22,332 nucleotides of DNA, taken from Apostichopus parvimensis (lineage: Eukaryota; Echinodermata; Holothuroidea; Aspidochirotida; Stichopodidae). The stretch covers positions 22,613 through 44,944 of the forward strand of contig KN885115.1 in assembly GCA_000934455.1 (NCBI GenBank), read 5' to 3'. Numbering within the stretch: position 1 is the stretch's first letter; the number at the start of each line of letters is the position of its first letter. The notes below the pieces were generated by a model that did no database searches, was not told the origin of the DNA, and saw nothing but the letters and a program-made list of their open reading frames with translations. Made by a program: the position numbers and the translations under genes. Positions 10,091 through 19,900 of this stretch are shown piece by piece.

Positions 10091-10504
10091 TTAAAGGCAT
10101 TGAAGACTCGCCCCAAACCGCGCGCGGCCATCTGAAAAAGTTAACTTTCTGTTGCTTGCAAATGACGTTTTGTTATAGTGTCGCTACAAAATGCAGACAG
10201 TAATGAAACGTGATACCTTAATTGTTATCTTTAGCTGGACCTGATGAGATGTCTATCGCTGTATCGTTTGTACACTGTGCTGTGGGTATTGACCGCAGCT
10301 ATATGTACTGACTGTACACTAGTGACTAATTACCGACGGTAGCAAGCTGTGTGTGTATTTTCTGGGATCGATGGTGGTGTTTAACACTTCTGTTATACCT
10401 CATTCAAAACTAGGTCAAATTACCGGCATTAGACGTTTCTTTTTGCGCGAGTCTTCACCTTTAACAGTGTACGTACACGAAGGAATCACAAGGAAAACAG
10501 TCAT

Positions 10505-11135
10505 ATGCTACAATACGGTCGGTCGCAAAACATTGGTAACAATCATGTAGCGAAACATATCAAACACATACAACCGAAGGATAAACAAGATGCACAGGGA
10601 AGCCTACTTGCTCCACTTGTCAGAACAAAAAGACCAAGCACCACAATAAAAACGAAGATGTATTGCAAGCAAAAGAACATTCGCACGAAATCAAAACGAA
10701 CGCTCACGCGAAGCGAACGAGTGCTCAGAACACAAAGAATCAAGAGCCACCATAAAAACGAAGATGTAACGTGAGAAAAAAGGCATTCGCACGAAATCAA
10801 CGATGAAACAAGAGGCAAACAGACAAGAACAAATATGAAAAGGAACAATAATAAGAATGTAGTGCATTACAGATAGACTGAAAGGATATAGAGATGAAAC
10901 ATTTTAAACAAGAAAAGAACAAGTAAATAGACCAAAACGAAGAAAATTATAGCATGATTATACAGCTAATAATAAGAAAAATATGCACCAAAAGGAAACT
11001 AACTATACAACCAAATTAAACTACACCAAGCCATCGATAAACGGCATGACTGCGCGGACTAAATGAAAGTTCGAAACCACGATTGAAATTTTCCCCCCTA
11101 AATCAAAATGAACATTGGGACAGATTCAAAACGAA
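10505..11135. repeat. A-rich repeat block with a 106-bp imperfect duplication
   Basis: The plus strand is strongly A-rich. ATAAAAACGAAGATGTA occurs at about 10647 and 10753, and CATTCGCACGAAATCAA at 10678 and 10784, so both pairs are offset by 106 bp. TCAAAACGAAC-like words recur (10688, 11126) and again beyond the downstream transposon (12263-12296), suggesting that one older repeat was split by that insertion. The long open frames on both strands here come from biased composition and show no domain. Confidence 0.55.
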
Positions 11136-11144
11136 CAGCGGGCA

Positions 11145-11206
11145 GCGAGATTTTTTTTCCCAGCACGGTAAAGGCCATCATTTGCATACCTCGCTTCTCA
11201 TTGGCT
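11145..11206 (+). repeat. Left terminal inverted repeat
   Basis: Begins GCGAGA followed by a T8 run and ends CTCATTGGCT. Contains ATTTGCAT at 11180-11187 and ATTGG (CCAAT on the other strand) at 11200-11204. Identical to the reverse complement of 12194-12255. Confidence 0.9.
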
Positions 11207-12193
11207 TTGGATGTTGAGTTGGGAAGTTCTTGCTTACGCTATGCGTGTGTATGTACATGAACATACACGTGCATTCAATGGATAGTGATTCGCATGCACG
11301 TACTGTATGAACTGGTGACTATCTTGAAACAACTTTGTTTAAAAAAATGTTGAAATGTTTTTTCTTTGCTTTTGCGCGGACTTGTTTGTTGACATTTACA
11401 TCAATAAGTTCGTAAAACATGATACTGCGACCATGGACTGTAAGTGTACACGTCTCATTGTAGATGACTGTCCTTCTTTGAAGGTAAGGATTATTTAGGT
11501 TGATGATCCAAAGCTGAAAAGCCAATTAATCGAATAAGTTAGTTTTGACAAGGGTGAAGCTTCGAAGAGATGGTGGAACTTGTTGTACAGAGTACTGCGA
11601 TGGCAATGTACGCAAATAAGTATCAGGCGTTTGCTTGCTTCAAAACTGCTTAAAAACATTGGACAGCTTGATCGTTTCTGGTTGACTATTTACTTGAGAT
11701 GCATTTAAATTTAAACTGATAGACTCTTAATTTTGAGCAGAGACATTGATTTTCAAAATTATGACCCTTTAAAACGGTTTATTATGACCCTTTGGCACGG
11801 TTTTCAGATAATATAATGCGAAAGAATTAGGCCTAGTATTTAGTCATGCCGCATGTTAGTAGTACCACTGCCACTTTGGATTATAGTTATTGAACACAGA
11901 AATTGTCTTACGTTTATATTATATGGTGATTTTTTGTATCATCTTCAAACTGTTTCGGTTACAGCAACAGAGTTGTACGATACATAACCACAGACCCTCT
12001 ACACCCGTGGCATAACACGCCGACAAATAAATTAACTCTACTCAAACACGTACCATTTTACATTCTGCTGCTAGGCTGTTTTCTTTTTTGAGTGTAGCAA
12101 AGTGGCCTTGTGAAATGTGGTTTGTGATGAGCGATTCAGTGCAGCAGCTGCTATACTAGTTGATATTGTAATAACCTTATGTATACAGACCCC

Positions 12194-12255
12194 AGCCAAT
12201 GAGAAGCGAGGTATGCAAATGATGGCCTTTACCGTGCTGGGAAAAAAAATCTCGC
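12194..12255 (-). repeat. Right terminal inverted repeat
   Basis: Mirror of the left repeat: CCAAT at 12196-12200, ATGCAAAT at 12213-12220, then an A8 run and TCTCGC at the outer edge, followed directly by the 9-bp duplication. Confidence 0.9.
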
Positions 12256-12264
12256 CAGCGGGCA

Positions 12265-12967
12265 AAACGAACAGCCGATAAAATCAAAACAAACAGAGGG
12301 CGATATACTAAGCACGCCTCTTAGATTATTTTAGGAACGCCCTCAGTACAGCGCAACATCGGAGCTGCTAACCAAATCTTTCTGCATAGAAATTTGTGAC
12401 TTAATGACCAGTACAAAAGGGCCTATAACGATATATGACGCTAAGACACAAAATTGATATAAGTAAATATATAAGTTTAGCAGCTATAGTAAACATGTGG
12501 GTTTCAATGATAAACCAACAAGAAGGTTAAGTTATAATATCCTAAGTAAACCTATCGAAGAGCATTTGCCCAGATTTCACAAACACCCTATACTTCCTGG
12601 CAAGTTGAAGGTTTAGCTAGTCAAAAAGACACATTTAATTAAACATGTCTCGAGGAAAAAGCCGAAATGTCAAAGCAATTTCGTAGATAATGAAAAGGAA
12701 GTTTTGAGATAAAATAGTCAAAAGGGATCAAGAAAAAGTCGAATGTTAAGTTGGAAGTTTCAAGACAAATAGTTGAATTTTCAAGTAAACAAGTTAAAAT
12801 AAATACGAGAAAGTGTTGCAATATTCCGAGAGAACACTAGAAACTTCAAACTAATTTTTGACTTATATAGGCTTTTATCAAACAAATTTGAGTAAAACAT
12901 TGATAAAAAACCCAAATAATAACGTCCTATCTGGTGGGCCACAGTGGCATCTACGAAAGTACGGAGT
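12265..12967. other. Intergenic, no gene seen
   Basis: Starts with the continuation of the A-rich repeat interrupted by the transposon (to about 12300), then AT-rich single-copy-looking DNA. No coding signature or RNA gene recognised. Confidence 0.4.
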
Positions 12968-12993
12968 ATATACGTTCAGGCCTGAACGTATAT
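12968..12993. repeat. 26-bp perfect palindrome
   Basis: ATATACGTTCAGG followed directly by its exact reverse complement, with no spacer, centred between 12980 and 12981. It could extrude as a cruciform or bind a symmetric dimer. Confidence 0.85.
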
Positions 12994-12996
12994 TAG

Positions 12997-13036
12997 CTTT
13001 AAGCATGGAGCTCTGTTTATAGCTCCATGCTTTAAG
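12997..13036. repeat. 16-bp stem, 8-base loop hairpin next to the palindrome
   Basis: The arms 12997-13012 and 13021-13036 pair except at one position, around the loop CTGTTTAT. It lies three bases after the 26-bp palindrome, so two symmetric structures sit side by side. The stem is too short for a typical pre-miRNA. Confidence 0.8.
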
Positions 13037-13080
13037 TAAGCAGAATTTGGAGTAAGACCCAAGAAATTATAGTATGTAGC

Positions 13081-13420
13081 CTCAACCTATCTTTTTAGGT
13101 ACATGACAAATTTCATCTGGCCTCATTGGTGCACCAGTGTGGGCACCAATTATTTCATATCCGCCGCCTCGGTCCCTTCGTGACTCCACTGTGTATGTGC
13201 GGTACAACCAAAGTTGCAAAATATTATAGCACCATTTTGCATTTGGGCACCACCATCTACCAAACTTTCATTCTGGGGAGGGGCCATTCCTCTGGAACTG
13301 GGATGATATACCATTTTGGCCCCACCATCTCCCTCTATCCCACTCCCCTACCCAGAACCAATAAGGCGGTTTCACCCTTGGCTTTGGTCAGGATTAAACT
13401 GCATTTCGATCTGTGATTAT
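13081..13420. other. C-rich segment with short internal repeats
   Basis: Contains the 8-bp inverted repeat ATTGGTGC/GCACCAAT (13125-13150) and two related blocks, ACCATTTTGCATTTGGGCACCACC and ACCATTTTGGCCCCACC (about 13230 and 13311), each followed by ATCT. It probably belongs to a dispersed repeat. The open frame across it carries no recognisable protein. Confidence 0.35.
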
Positions 13421-13469
13421 AACAATTGGTTCTAACAAGAATATATATTACGTACTGCCCTGGTTCGGT

Positions 13470-13478
13470 TATATAAAA
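13470..13478 (+). promoter_or_regulatory. Candidate TATA box for PLA2G15
   Basis: TATATAAAA, 201 bp upstream of the PLA2G15 ATG. A start site about 30 bp downstream would fall near 13500 and give a 5' UTR of roughly 175 nt. No transcript evidence is available. Confidence 0.45.
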
Positions 13479-13498
13479 CGTAATTTGTTTATGGCAAC

Positions 13499-13506
13499 TC
13501 ACGTGA
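13499..13506. promoter_or_regulatory. CLEAR-like E-box (TCACGTGA) at PLA2G15 promoter
   Basis: A perfect palindrome matching the central eight bases of the GTCACGTGAC CLEAR element, bound by TFEB/MITF-type factors at lysosomal genes. It is 172 bp upstream of the ATG and about 30 bp past the TATA-like box, close to the expected start site, where CLEAR sites usually lie. The site is seen; its role is inferred from the lysosomal nature of the gene. Confidence 0.5.
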
Positions 13507-13678
13507 ATCTTACTCATGCTGTCGACAAAGGATTTGTATTAATTGTATGCAAAACGGAGTCTCCGTAGATGCTTTTCTTTACGTATGAATTGTTGCCGTA
13601 GGAAGTCAAACTAGGAAGTTACCGCTCAACCAGTAAAGTTGCAGACCGGTTTTCTTCTCAATATAACGAACGGCCAAC

Positions 13679-13913
13679 ATGAAACTCCTTGTTTGTGTGT
13701 CTTTCTTCGTTGCTACTTTGAGTTTTGTTGCAGGAGATGAACCAAATGTGTTTGACGCATTCAATCATCCAAAACTTAATAGTAGTGAACGTTACAAAGG
13801 TGTCAATAACGTGAGCTCTAGTTCCGCGAAACATACGACGTTAGACAAAGTCTTCCTTCAAAGACAGGATGCGTTGCTTTTCACCAAAGTCGTGGGATAT
13901 CCTGCTGTTTTAC
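13679..13913 (+). CDS. PLA2G15: PLA2G15 exon 1: signal peptide and N-terminal spacer
   Basis: The ATG sits in a good context (GCCAACATG). Residues 1-19 (MKLLVCVSFFVATLSFVAG) form a classic signal peptide. Residues 20-72 are a polar, Ser/Asn-rich spacer with NSS and NVSS glycosylation sequons. I chose the donor TTAC|GTACGA at 13914 because it is phase 1 and joins GYPAVL to LPGDGGNQL, reproducing the family's PVVLVPGDLGNQ. Alternative donors at 13800 (AAAG|GTGTCA, also phase 1) and 13811 (AAC|GTGAGC, wrong phase) would delete the first beta strand. The frame continues to a stop at 13957 if unspliced. The donor sequence itself is weak. Confidence 0.8.
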
Positions 13914-16900
13914 GTACGAAAACTTTTGATCTCAGAGTAAACCAGAGGCCTTTGTAGCTTTCCTAGTTTGATCAAAAGTTAAAAGGAACTTGAATACGTA
14001 GGCTACAGTACACTGTTGCAACTGTCACTGCAAAATATAGGCTCGGCCTATATTATAATTTATACTGTAGCCTTGTAGGCTAAACTGGATTCGATTTCGT
14101 TTCGTTTATTCCATTTATCATACTTATCAGTGAACAAAAGGAAAAGAGAAATAACATAAGCTAAGGTGTCACATATTTAGGGTAACTACGGCCTAATTCT
14201 AGTTCTAGGCCCTCTACCCGTAACTCAGGGGCCTATATCAGCCACCTAACTGTAGAGTTATGTCAGTGTTGCCTCCAGATCATAATGTCATATGTATTTA
14301 GCACCATTGCCTAATGTCTGTAGAAGATCTCACAAGGTCAGGTCTCTCGCTTTTCTTTATCTCACATGTTTTAGTAACACAGTGAGTCATTTGCAGGACA
14401 CATGTGACAAGTACCTTTCATTGCTTTGATGGCAGTTGAATCCATAACTGTGCTGAATACAGATAAAGATGTTCACTTTGTATAATATAACTATATTGAG
14501 TATATGCTTTTGCATGCATATGATTATTGTTTTAAACAAAAACCATTACTTTGCTAGTAACCAAAGGTGATATTAACAGAAAAGGCAAACAGTACGTCTT
14601 AATTATGGTGTGATTCAGTGGGACAGTCAAGATAGGTTGAGGTTTGGACTTGTTCATAAAGTAATACATAATGTGGCTTTAATGGATGTTGATTAAGTAA
14701 GGTCCTCTAAGTAAAAGGCTAAGCCTTGGGTCTAAACAGTTATTGAATTTCTCAGTGTTGATATGTCTGAATTGTTTGCAAAGTACTGTCAGGCTCTTCT
14801 CCTTTCCAAAGTGGTCTGAAATGTTTTGTTATTCTTATATCTGCATTGTAGTTCCAGGAGATGGTGGCAACCAGCTTCTAGCCGTACTGAATAGAAGTGA
14901 AGCTGCCCACATTTACTGCAGCAAAAGTGCAGATGAGTTTACACTCTGGTTGGACTTGGAGGAGCTGTTACCATTAGCAATCAACTGTTTTACTGATAAT
15001 ATAAGGTAAAATATAAATCAATTGTACAATTTTGGGGATGAAATGGGACAGGATTTTAATTTTTGAAAGATGTCATGTGAAGATATTAATAGCATCTTGC
15101 TGTTTTTGTCCTTAACTTCAATATAAACTTCCAAGAACTACATTACAAACCAAAAATTCGCAAAATAAATCTATGTCTGCGTGGTAACATCAAAGTCTAA
15201 GTCTGCTACAGCCAATTAGCATCACGTCAAACTGATTCATGTCACAAGGTATATCATTTAAAACCTCTTATTCAGATCCCAAAGAACAACTCAGCACCAA
15301 TTTTTTGAAAGCGAAGTGCTGCATACGAAGTTTGGTATCATCTGGAGTAATTTTCCATATTTTTTTTCGGTAGTGCCATAGGGTCCTTATGAAGTTGTGC
15401 AAATGATGCCATGGAGATGTATCTTTAGTTCTCTGAAAATCTGCCTTCTCTACATAAGTTGTTCTTGTATGTACTGTTTTTAATGTCCTTTAAAGAGATA
15501 TCCACTTAACCCTAGATACTGCATAATAGTATATTGTTATGTCATTTTACATTGTGAAGTTGATCGGTACCCTTTTATGAGTTGTGCTGATGTTGAAGTT
15601 TGCTCTTAATCACAGATTGATATACGATCCCAAGACCAAGAAGTCATCCAGTCCAGATGGAGTGAACATAACCGTCCCTGGCTTTGGAGGAACAGACAGT
15701 GTAGAATGGATAGATCCCAGTCATCTACCTTTTGGTATGTTGTCATCACCACTTTGCATAATTAAGTGTCTTCTTCCTTCAGCCTTTGTTTGGCAATTGA
15801 ACAAAACCTGCCACTGATTGACTGTGGCTGATCAAAATAAAGAAATCTGTTTTATTGCATGATTTGAGATGAAACTTGACACAATCACGATGCTGTATAT
15901 TATCGACGTGGGAATGTAGTATTGAGAAGGCAAAGAAAAAAGGAAAAAAAATCAGGAGCACTTTTTAAACTGCTTTTGTAAAGCTTAGCTTTTACATTAA
16001 ACTTTACTTTATTACGTTACATGTTAGTTACGTGACTGGGCCTTGAAAGTCTGGTAACTAGCTCTCATTTTGTTTATCAATTGATGGATCTTTTAACTGT
16101 TATCAAATACTGTTCAGAAGTTAGAGATAGTTTGTTGTAATGAATGAAACATACACAGTAGATTTTACATTGTCCCTACAAGTTACTTGATGGAACCTTT
16201 GCAATGTAAAATATTCAGTGAACAATTCTGCCAGTCCTGAAACACATAGTTAATTTGTTTTTGTTATTTTGCTTCCTTAATTGATAACGTTGCCAGCCAT
16301 AAGTTTACTGGTGTTTTGTAGAGCATCATGTATTTTCTTATCTTTGCTTCTCAACTGCATGTTTGCATGTATTGTGAGTTGATATCCTAATAACCTGATC
16401 TTTTCAATACCAAAATATTTACTAATTTATATGCTGGTTATTAATTTTAATCAATGATGCTATGAAACCAACTCACTGACATACTTTTCAGGGATAAGTT
16501 CAGAGAATAATTTAAATGTTCAAATTTTGCATAGCAGTTTGAAGACTCTGGACTTTGTCCATTATAAAATAATACATGATTCCTGTGTATAAAAACTGCT
16601 GTATATGTTTGCACTTGCAATTTGCCAATTTAACATAGCATTTTACATAGCATTTTGCGATGCGGTTCCAGATTAACATTTTTCCTGACGTCAAAACAAC
16701 AATTCACCATGGCTTCTGTGCACCGCGTCAATTCTCTTTGTTGAGGAGTTAATGTGAGGGTTTTTTACTACAGGTCTCAATGATTATTACTGGTTAAACT
16801 AATTTCCTAAATATTGATATTTCTACAGGGGAGTATTTTGTTGGTCTGGTGAATGCTATGGTCGAGAGGGGCTACAAGAGAGGGGTCTCAATTCGTGGAG

Positions 16901-19900
16901 CACCATTCGACTTTCGAATGGCACCCAGTAAGTATTTTTTGCCCTTCTCAATGACTTCCATTATCACATTAAACTTGCCGTTGTGTAGGAGGCTGAAGCA
17001 AAATTCTATTCTTTGTTAGAAATTCTTCTGTTGCTGTTTTTTTTTTTTTTTTCAAACAGGAAACATGCTCGTCCTAATCATCATAGTTTACCATCTAATA
17101 TCATTTTCTGTACCTTTTAAACAATTTGAATGATTTATTTACGTCCATTGTGGATTATTATTAAGGGAATGATCATGCTTGCCATGCATGAGTTCATGTA
17201 AACTGAAGTGCTAGGAGGAGTTTAATTCCTGAAAGGAATTGTCCTGTAGCAGACAATATGACACTTACACAAAAGACCAAACTATTGCACCCTTCATTAG
17301 TCCAGGAAGTGGATCACAGTGGACTGTCTGTGATGTCATCATGGCTTAAAAGCTGTACTTTCTCTTCATTAAACCTTGTTGTTGATTTGTCCAGGACATA
17401 CGATACCTTTGCTTGGCTGTACTATGAATACTGAAAACCAGCACATTTCAGTTTTTATCACATACCAGATTTGCATGTCACATAATCAGGGTTGAAGTGA
17501 TGGTAGGAGGAAACTGGGTGGGTGGTAAGGAGGACATCAGGTTGATTTGGATGTGAGGCAGGGAGGGTGGTAGAAGGGTTGGGGGGGGGGGAGGATGAGT
17601 GGACTGATTAAAGAAAGAGAGAGAAAAAAGACAAGTTCACTGTAGTTGTTGCATTTCACATTTCAGGTAATTCTCACTTCAAGGTAACTCTCTTAAACCA
17701 TTCATTTATCATTCTTATTCTCATATCCTTCATTCTAGATACAGAGAATGCCTACTTTAGTCAATTGAAGAACCTTATTGAGGAAACTTACACTTTGAAC
17801 AACCAGCGTAAGGTCGTCATCATTACTCACAGTTTGGGCGGACTTTTCGGTCTGTATTTCCTGAATCACATGGAACAGTCCTGGAAGGAGAAATATGTCC
17901 AAGCCTATGCTCCGATTGCCTCACCTTTTGCAGGTGCTGCAAAAGTGATGCGATTGTTTGCTTCAGGTGAGCAAAAGTATATGGCATGTGGGTAAGATAA
18001 GTAATATCAACTTGACCTGTGATTGGTTTAACATTTATGGTCTGAGTCAAGTGCTAATCTGTGTGCTAATTTGGAGTTGCTTTTATGTTGTAGGATTTAA
18101 CAGGTGTGTGCTGTTGGCATTGCTATAGCTTGTGAACTTGAGGCAACAAGATGGTATGCAGCCCATTCCAGATGATATGCATAGTCATTAGGCCTATGAA
18201 TATATTATGAATAGTTTATGAAATACAAAGTGTTAAGTTATTCAATTCTAGGAAGGTATGCGTGGGTGCGTGTGTATGTGACCGCCAGCTTGTAAACATG
18301 ATATCTCTAGAAGCACAAGTTGAGTCATTGTCATGCTTGGTAGGTAATGCCCCATGATGTGTAGATGTGCTCTATTGTTTGTGGTTCCCATCTCATGCAT
18401 ATTGATGAGTGGGTGGGGCTTAATGTAAATTCTTATAATGGCAATGTTTCAACTGTATGTTTGATTTAGTTCATACTTGGTATGGTGATGTCAGTTGATG
18501 ATAGGTTCATGGTCATATAATCAAGACATTCATTCTCATTGTTATTCATAAATGGGCGTGGCTAGAGTGCTATCACAGTGAAAAGCTTGTAAACAGGATA
18601 TCTCCAGACCAAGTTGATTCAATGTAGATAGACATGGTAGATAGATTCCCCATGATTGAAATTGGTAGAGGTCAAAAGAGGTCAAAGTCTGAAAACTCCA
18701 AAATTAAAGCTACAATAAATATGTGATTTCTCCAGTGTTATAATTTTCTTTTGGTGAACATAGTTTGGTCAAATTCAGTTCAGTAAAGTATTGTGAAGGG
18801 GCTCTTTAAGTCTTTAACAGAACATACAGTCGTCCAGGAAAGTTCAAGGAAAGTTGATATGTAGTATTGCTTTAAGTACGCTCAAGTGGCCCTTATCCAG
18901 TTTCCCCCTCTCAGCTTCAAGGGGTCAACAGGTAATCTGGATTGGTCCCAGTCTGGCAATTTCTGTTGTGATTTATACCAGATGACATGTAGCTTGTCAA
19001 AATATTTCACAATCCCATGAAGAGCTCTCAGTCTATTAACAAATCTTCAAGGGATTTGCATTAAGAATTGGTATAAAACTTCTATACTGTGGAATCCTTA
19101 CCAGTGAATTATATTGAAGTGCTTTGTCAGCATGATAACTGATTTCTGGTACATTTATTTATAGGTTGCAGCATAAGTCAATAGATTATCCTCTTCATTT
19201 TGGTGTGCACAAGTTCATGTACATTAACATGTATGGCTTACCACACTATGAATATGTGTAGGTATCGTAACCACTGAACGTTCGTTTTCTGGTTAATCTA
19301 ACCACTCAACAGTAACATATTTTTCTTTCTCAAGTGCAAGAAAATGTGGACATTCTTCTTTTTTATTTATTTAGGAGATAATCTGGAAGAGAAAGTCATC
19401 AATCCATTGGTTGTACGCCCCGCCCAACGAACATATCCCAGCAGTGCTTTCTTGATGCCATCCGACACATATTGGAGTGCCAATGAATCCTTAATCATAA
19501 CCCCAAAGAAAAATTACACTGTCAGTAATTTTGATGAATTCTTCTCCGATATTCAGTTCGAAACCGGGAAATTACTAAGAAACGATACCAAGGACTTGGT
19601 CCACAATTTAGTCGCTCCAGGTACAGAAATACTCTTCTTTGTTTCAATCTTTTATTGAGGTCACATTTTAGTGATGAGACTTGCAGGATACACCCAGAGT
19701 TGGATATTTATAGCAGTGCATACCACATTCCTGTTGCTCTTTTGTGCAGGTGAAGGGTCGTATGAGGCCGACTAAAGACAGACTTTTAATACCTTCTGAA
19801 TACAGGCCCAAAGTTCCAATAGGAAATTTCTAGAGTGCAACTTTGTTCAACTGTAAACTTAAGTATGTTGATTTTCCATGTTTTCACAAGAACTGTCATG

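Larger units (their letters stand above)
11145..12255. mobile_element. 1,111-bp DNA transposon with perfect 62-bp TIRs
   Basis: 11145-11206 and 12194-12255 are identical inverted copies (62 of 62). Immediately outside both is the 9-bp direct repeat CAGCGGGCA (11136-11144 and 12256-12264), a target-site duplication. Long TIRs with a 9-bp duplication fit a Mutator-like (MULE) element best; Merlin or P elements (8-9 bp) are alternatives. The 987-bp interior has no credible transposase frame, so this looks like a non-autonomous member. Each TIR contains the octamer ATTTGCAT and a CCAAT box. Confidence 0.88.

Noticed and set aside
10543..10848. 101-aa hydrophobic minus-strand frame that looks membrane-like
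   Set aside because: It arises from the A-rich repeat block read on the T-rich strand; the two 106-bp copies explain its structure.
11040..11095. AGTTCGAAACC as a possible tRNA B box
   Set aside because: No A box or cloverleaf can be drawn around it.
13126..13416. 96-aa plus-strand frame upstream of PLA2G15
   Set aside because: No domain, and it overlaps short internal repeats; probably a C-rich repeat rather than a gene.
13914..13957. Unspliced extension of PLA2G15 exon 1
   Set aside because: Ends in a stop and lacks homology; splicing at 13913 restores the conserved LPGDGGNQ strand.
14743..14851. Upstream start for exon 2 (MNFSVLICLN...IVVPGDGG)
   Set aside because: IVVPGDGG superficially suits the family, but a good acceptor (GCATTGTAG) ends at 14851 and exon 1 supplies a signal peptide and strand in matching phase. 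A minor alternative start cannot be excluded.
16512..16694. Minus-strand 60-aa frame in PLA2G15 intron 3
   Set aside because: AT-rich intronic frame with no homology.
19741..19785. GAGGCCGACTAAA shared with the repeat at 2586
   Set aside because: Only about 13 bases match and the rest of the hammerhead-like repeat is absent; likely chance or a trace too short to call.
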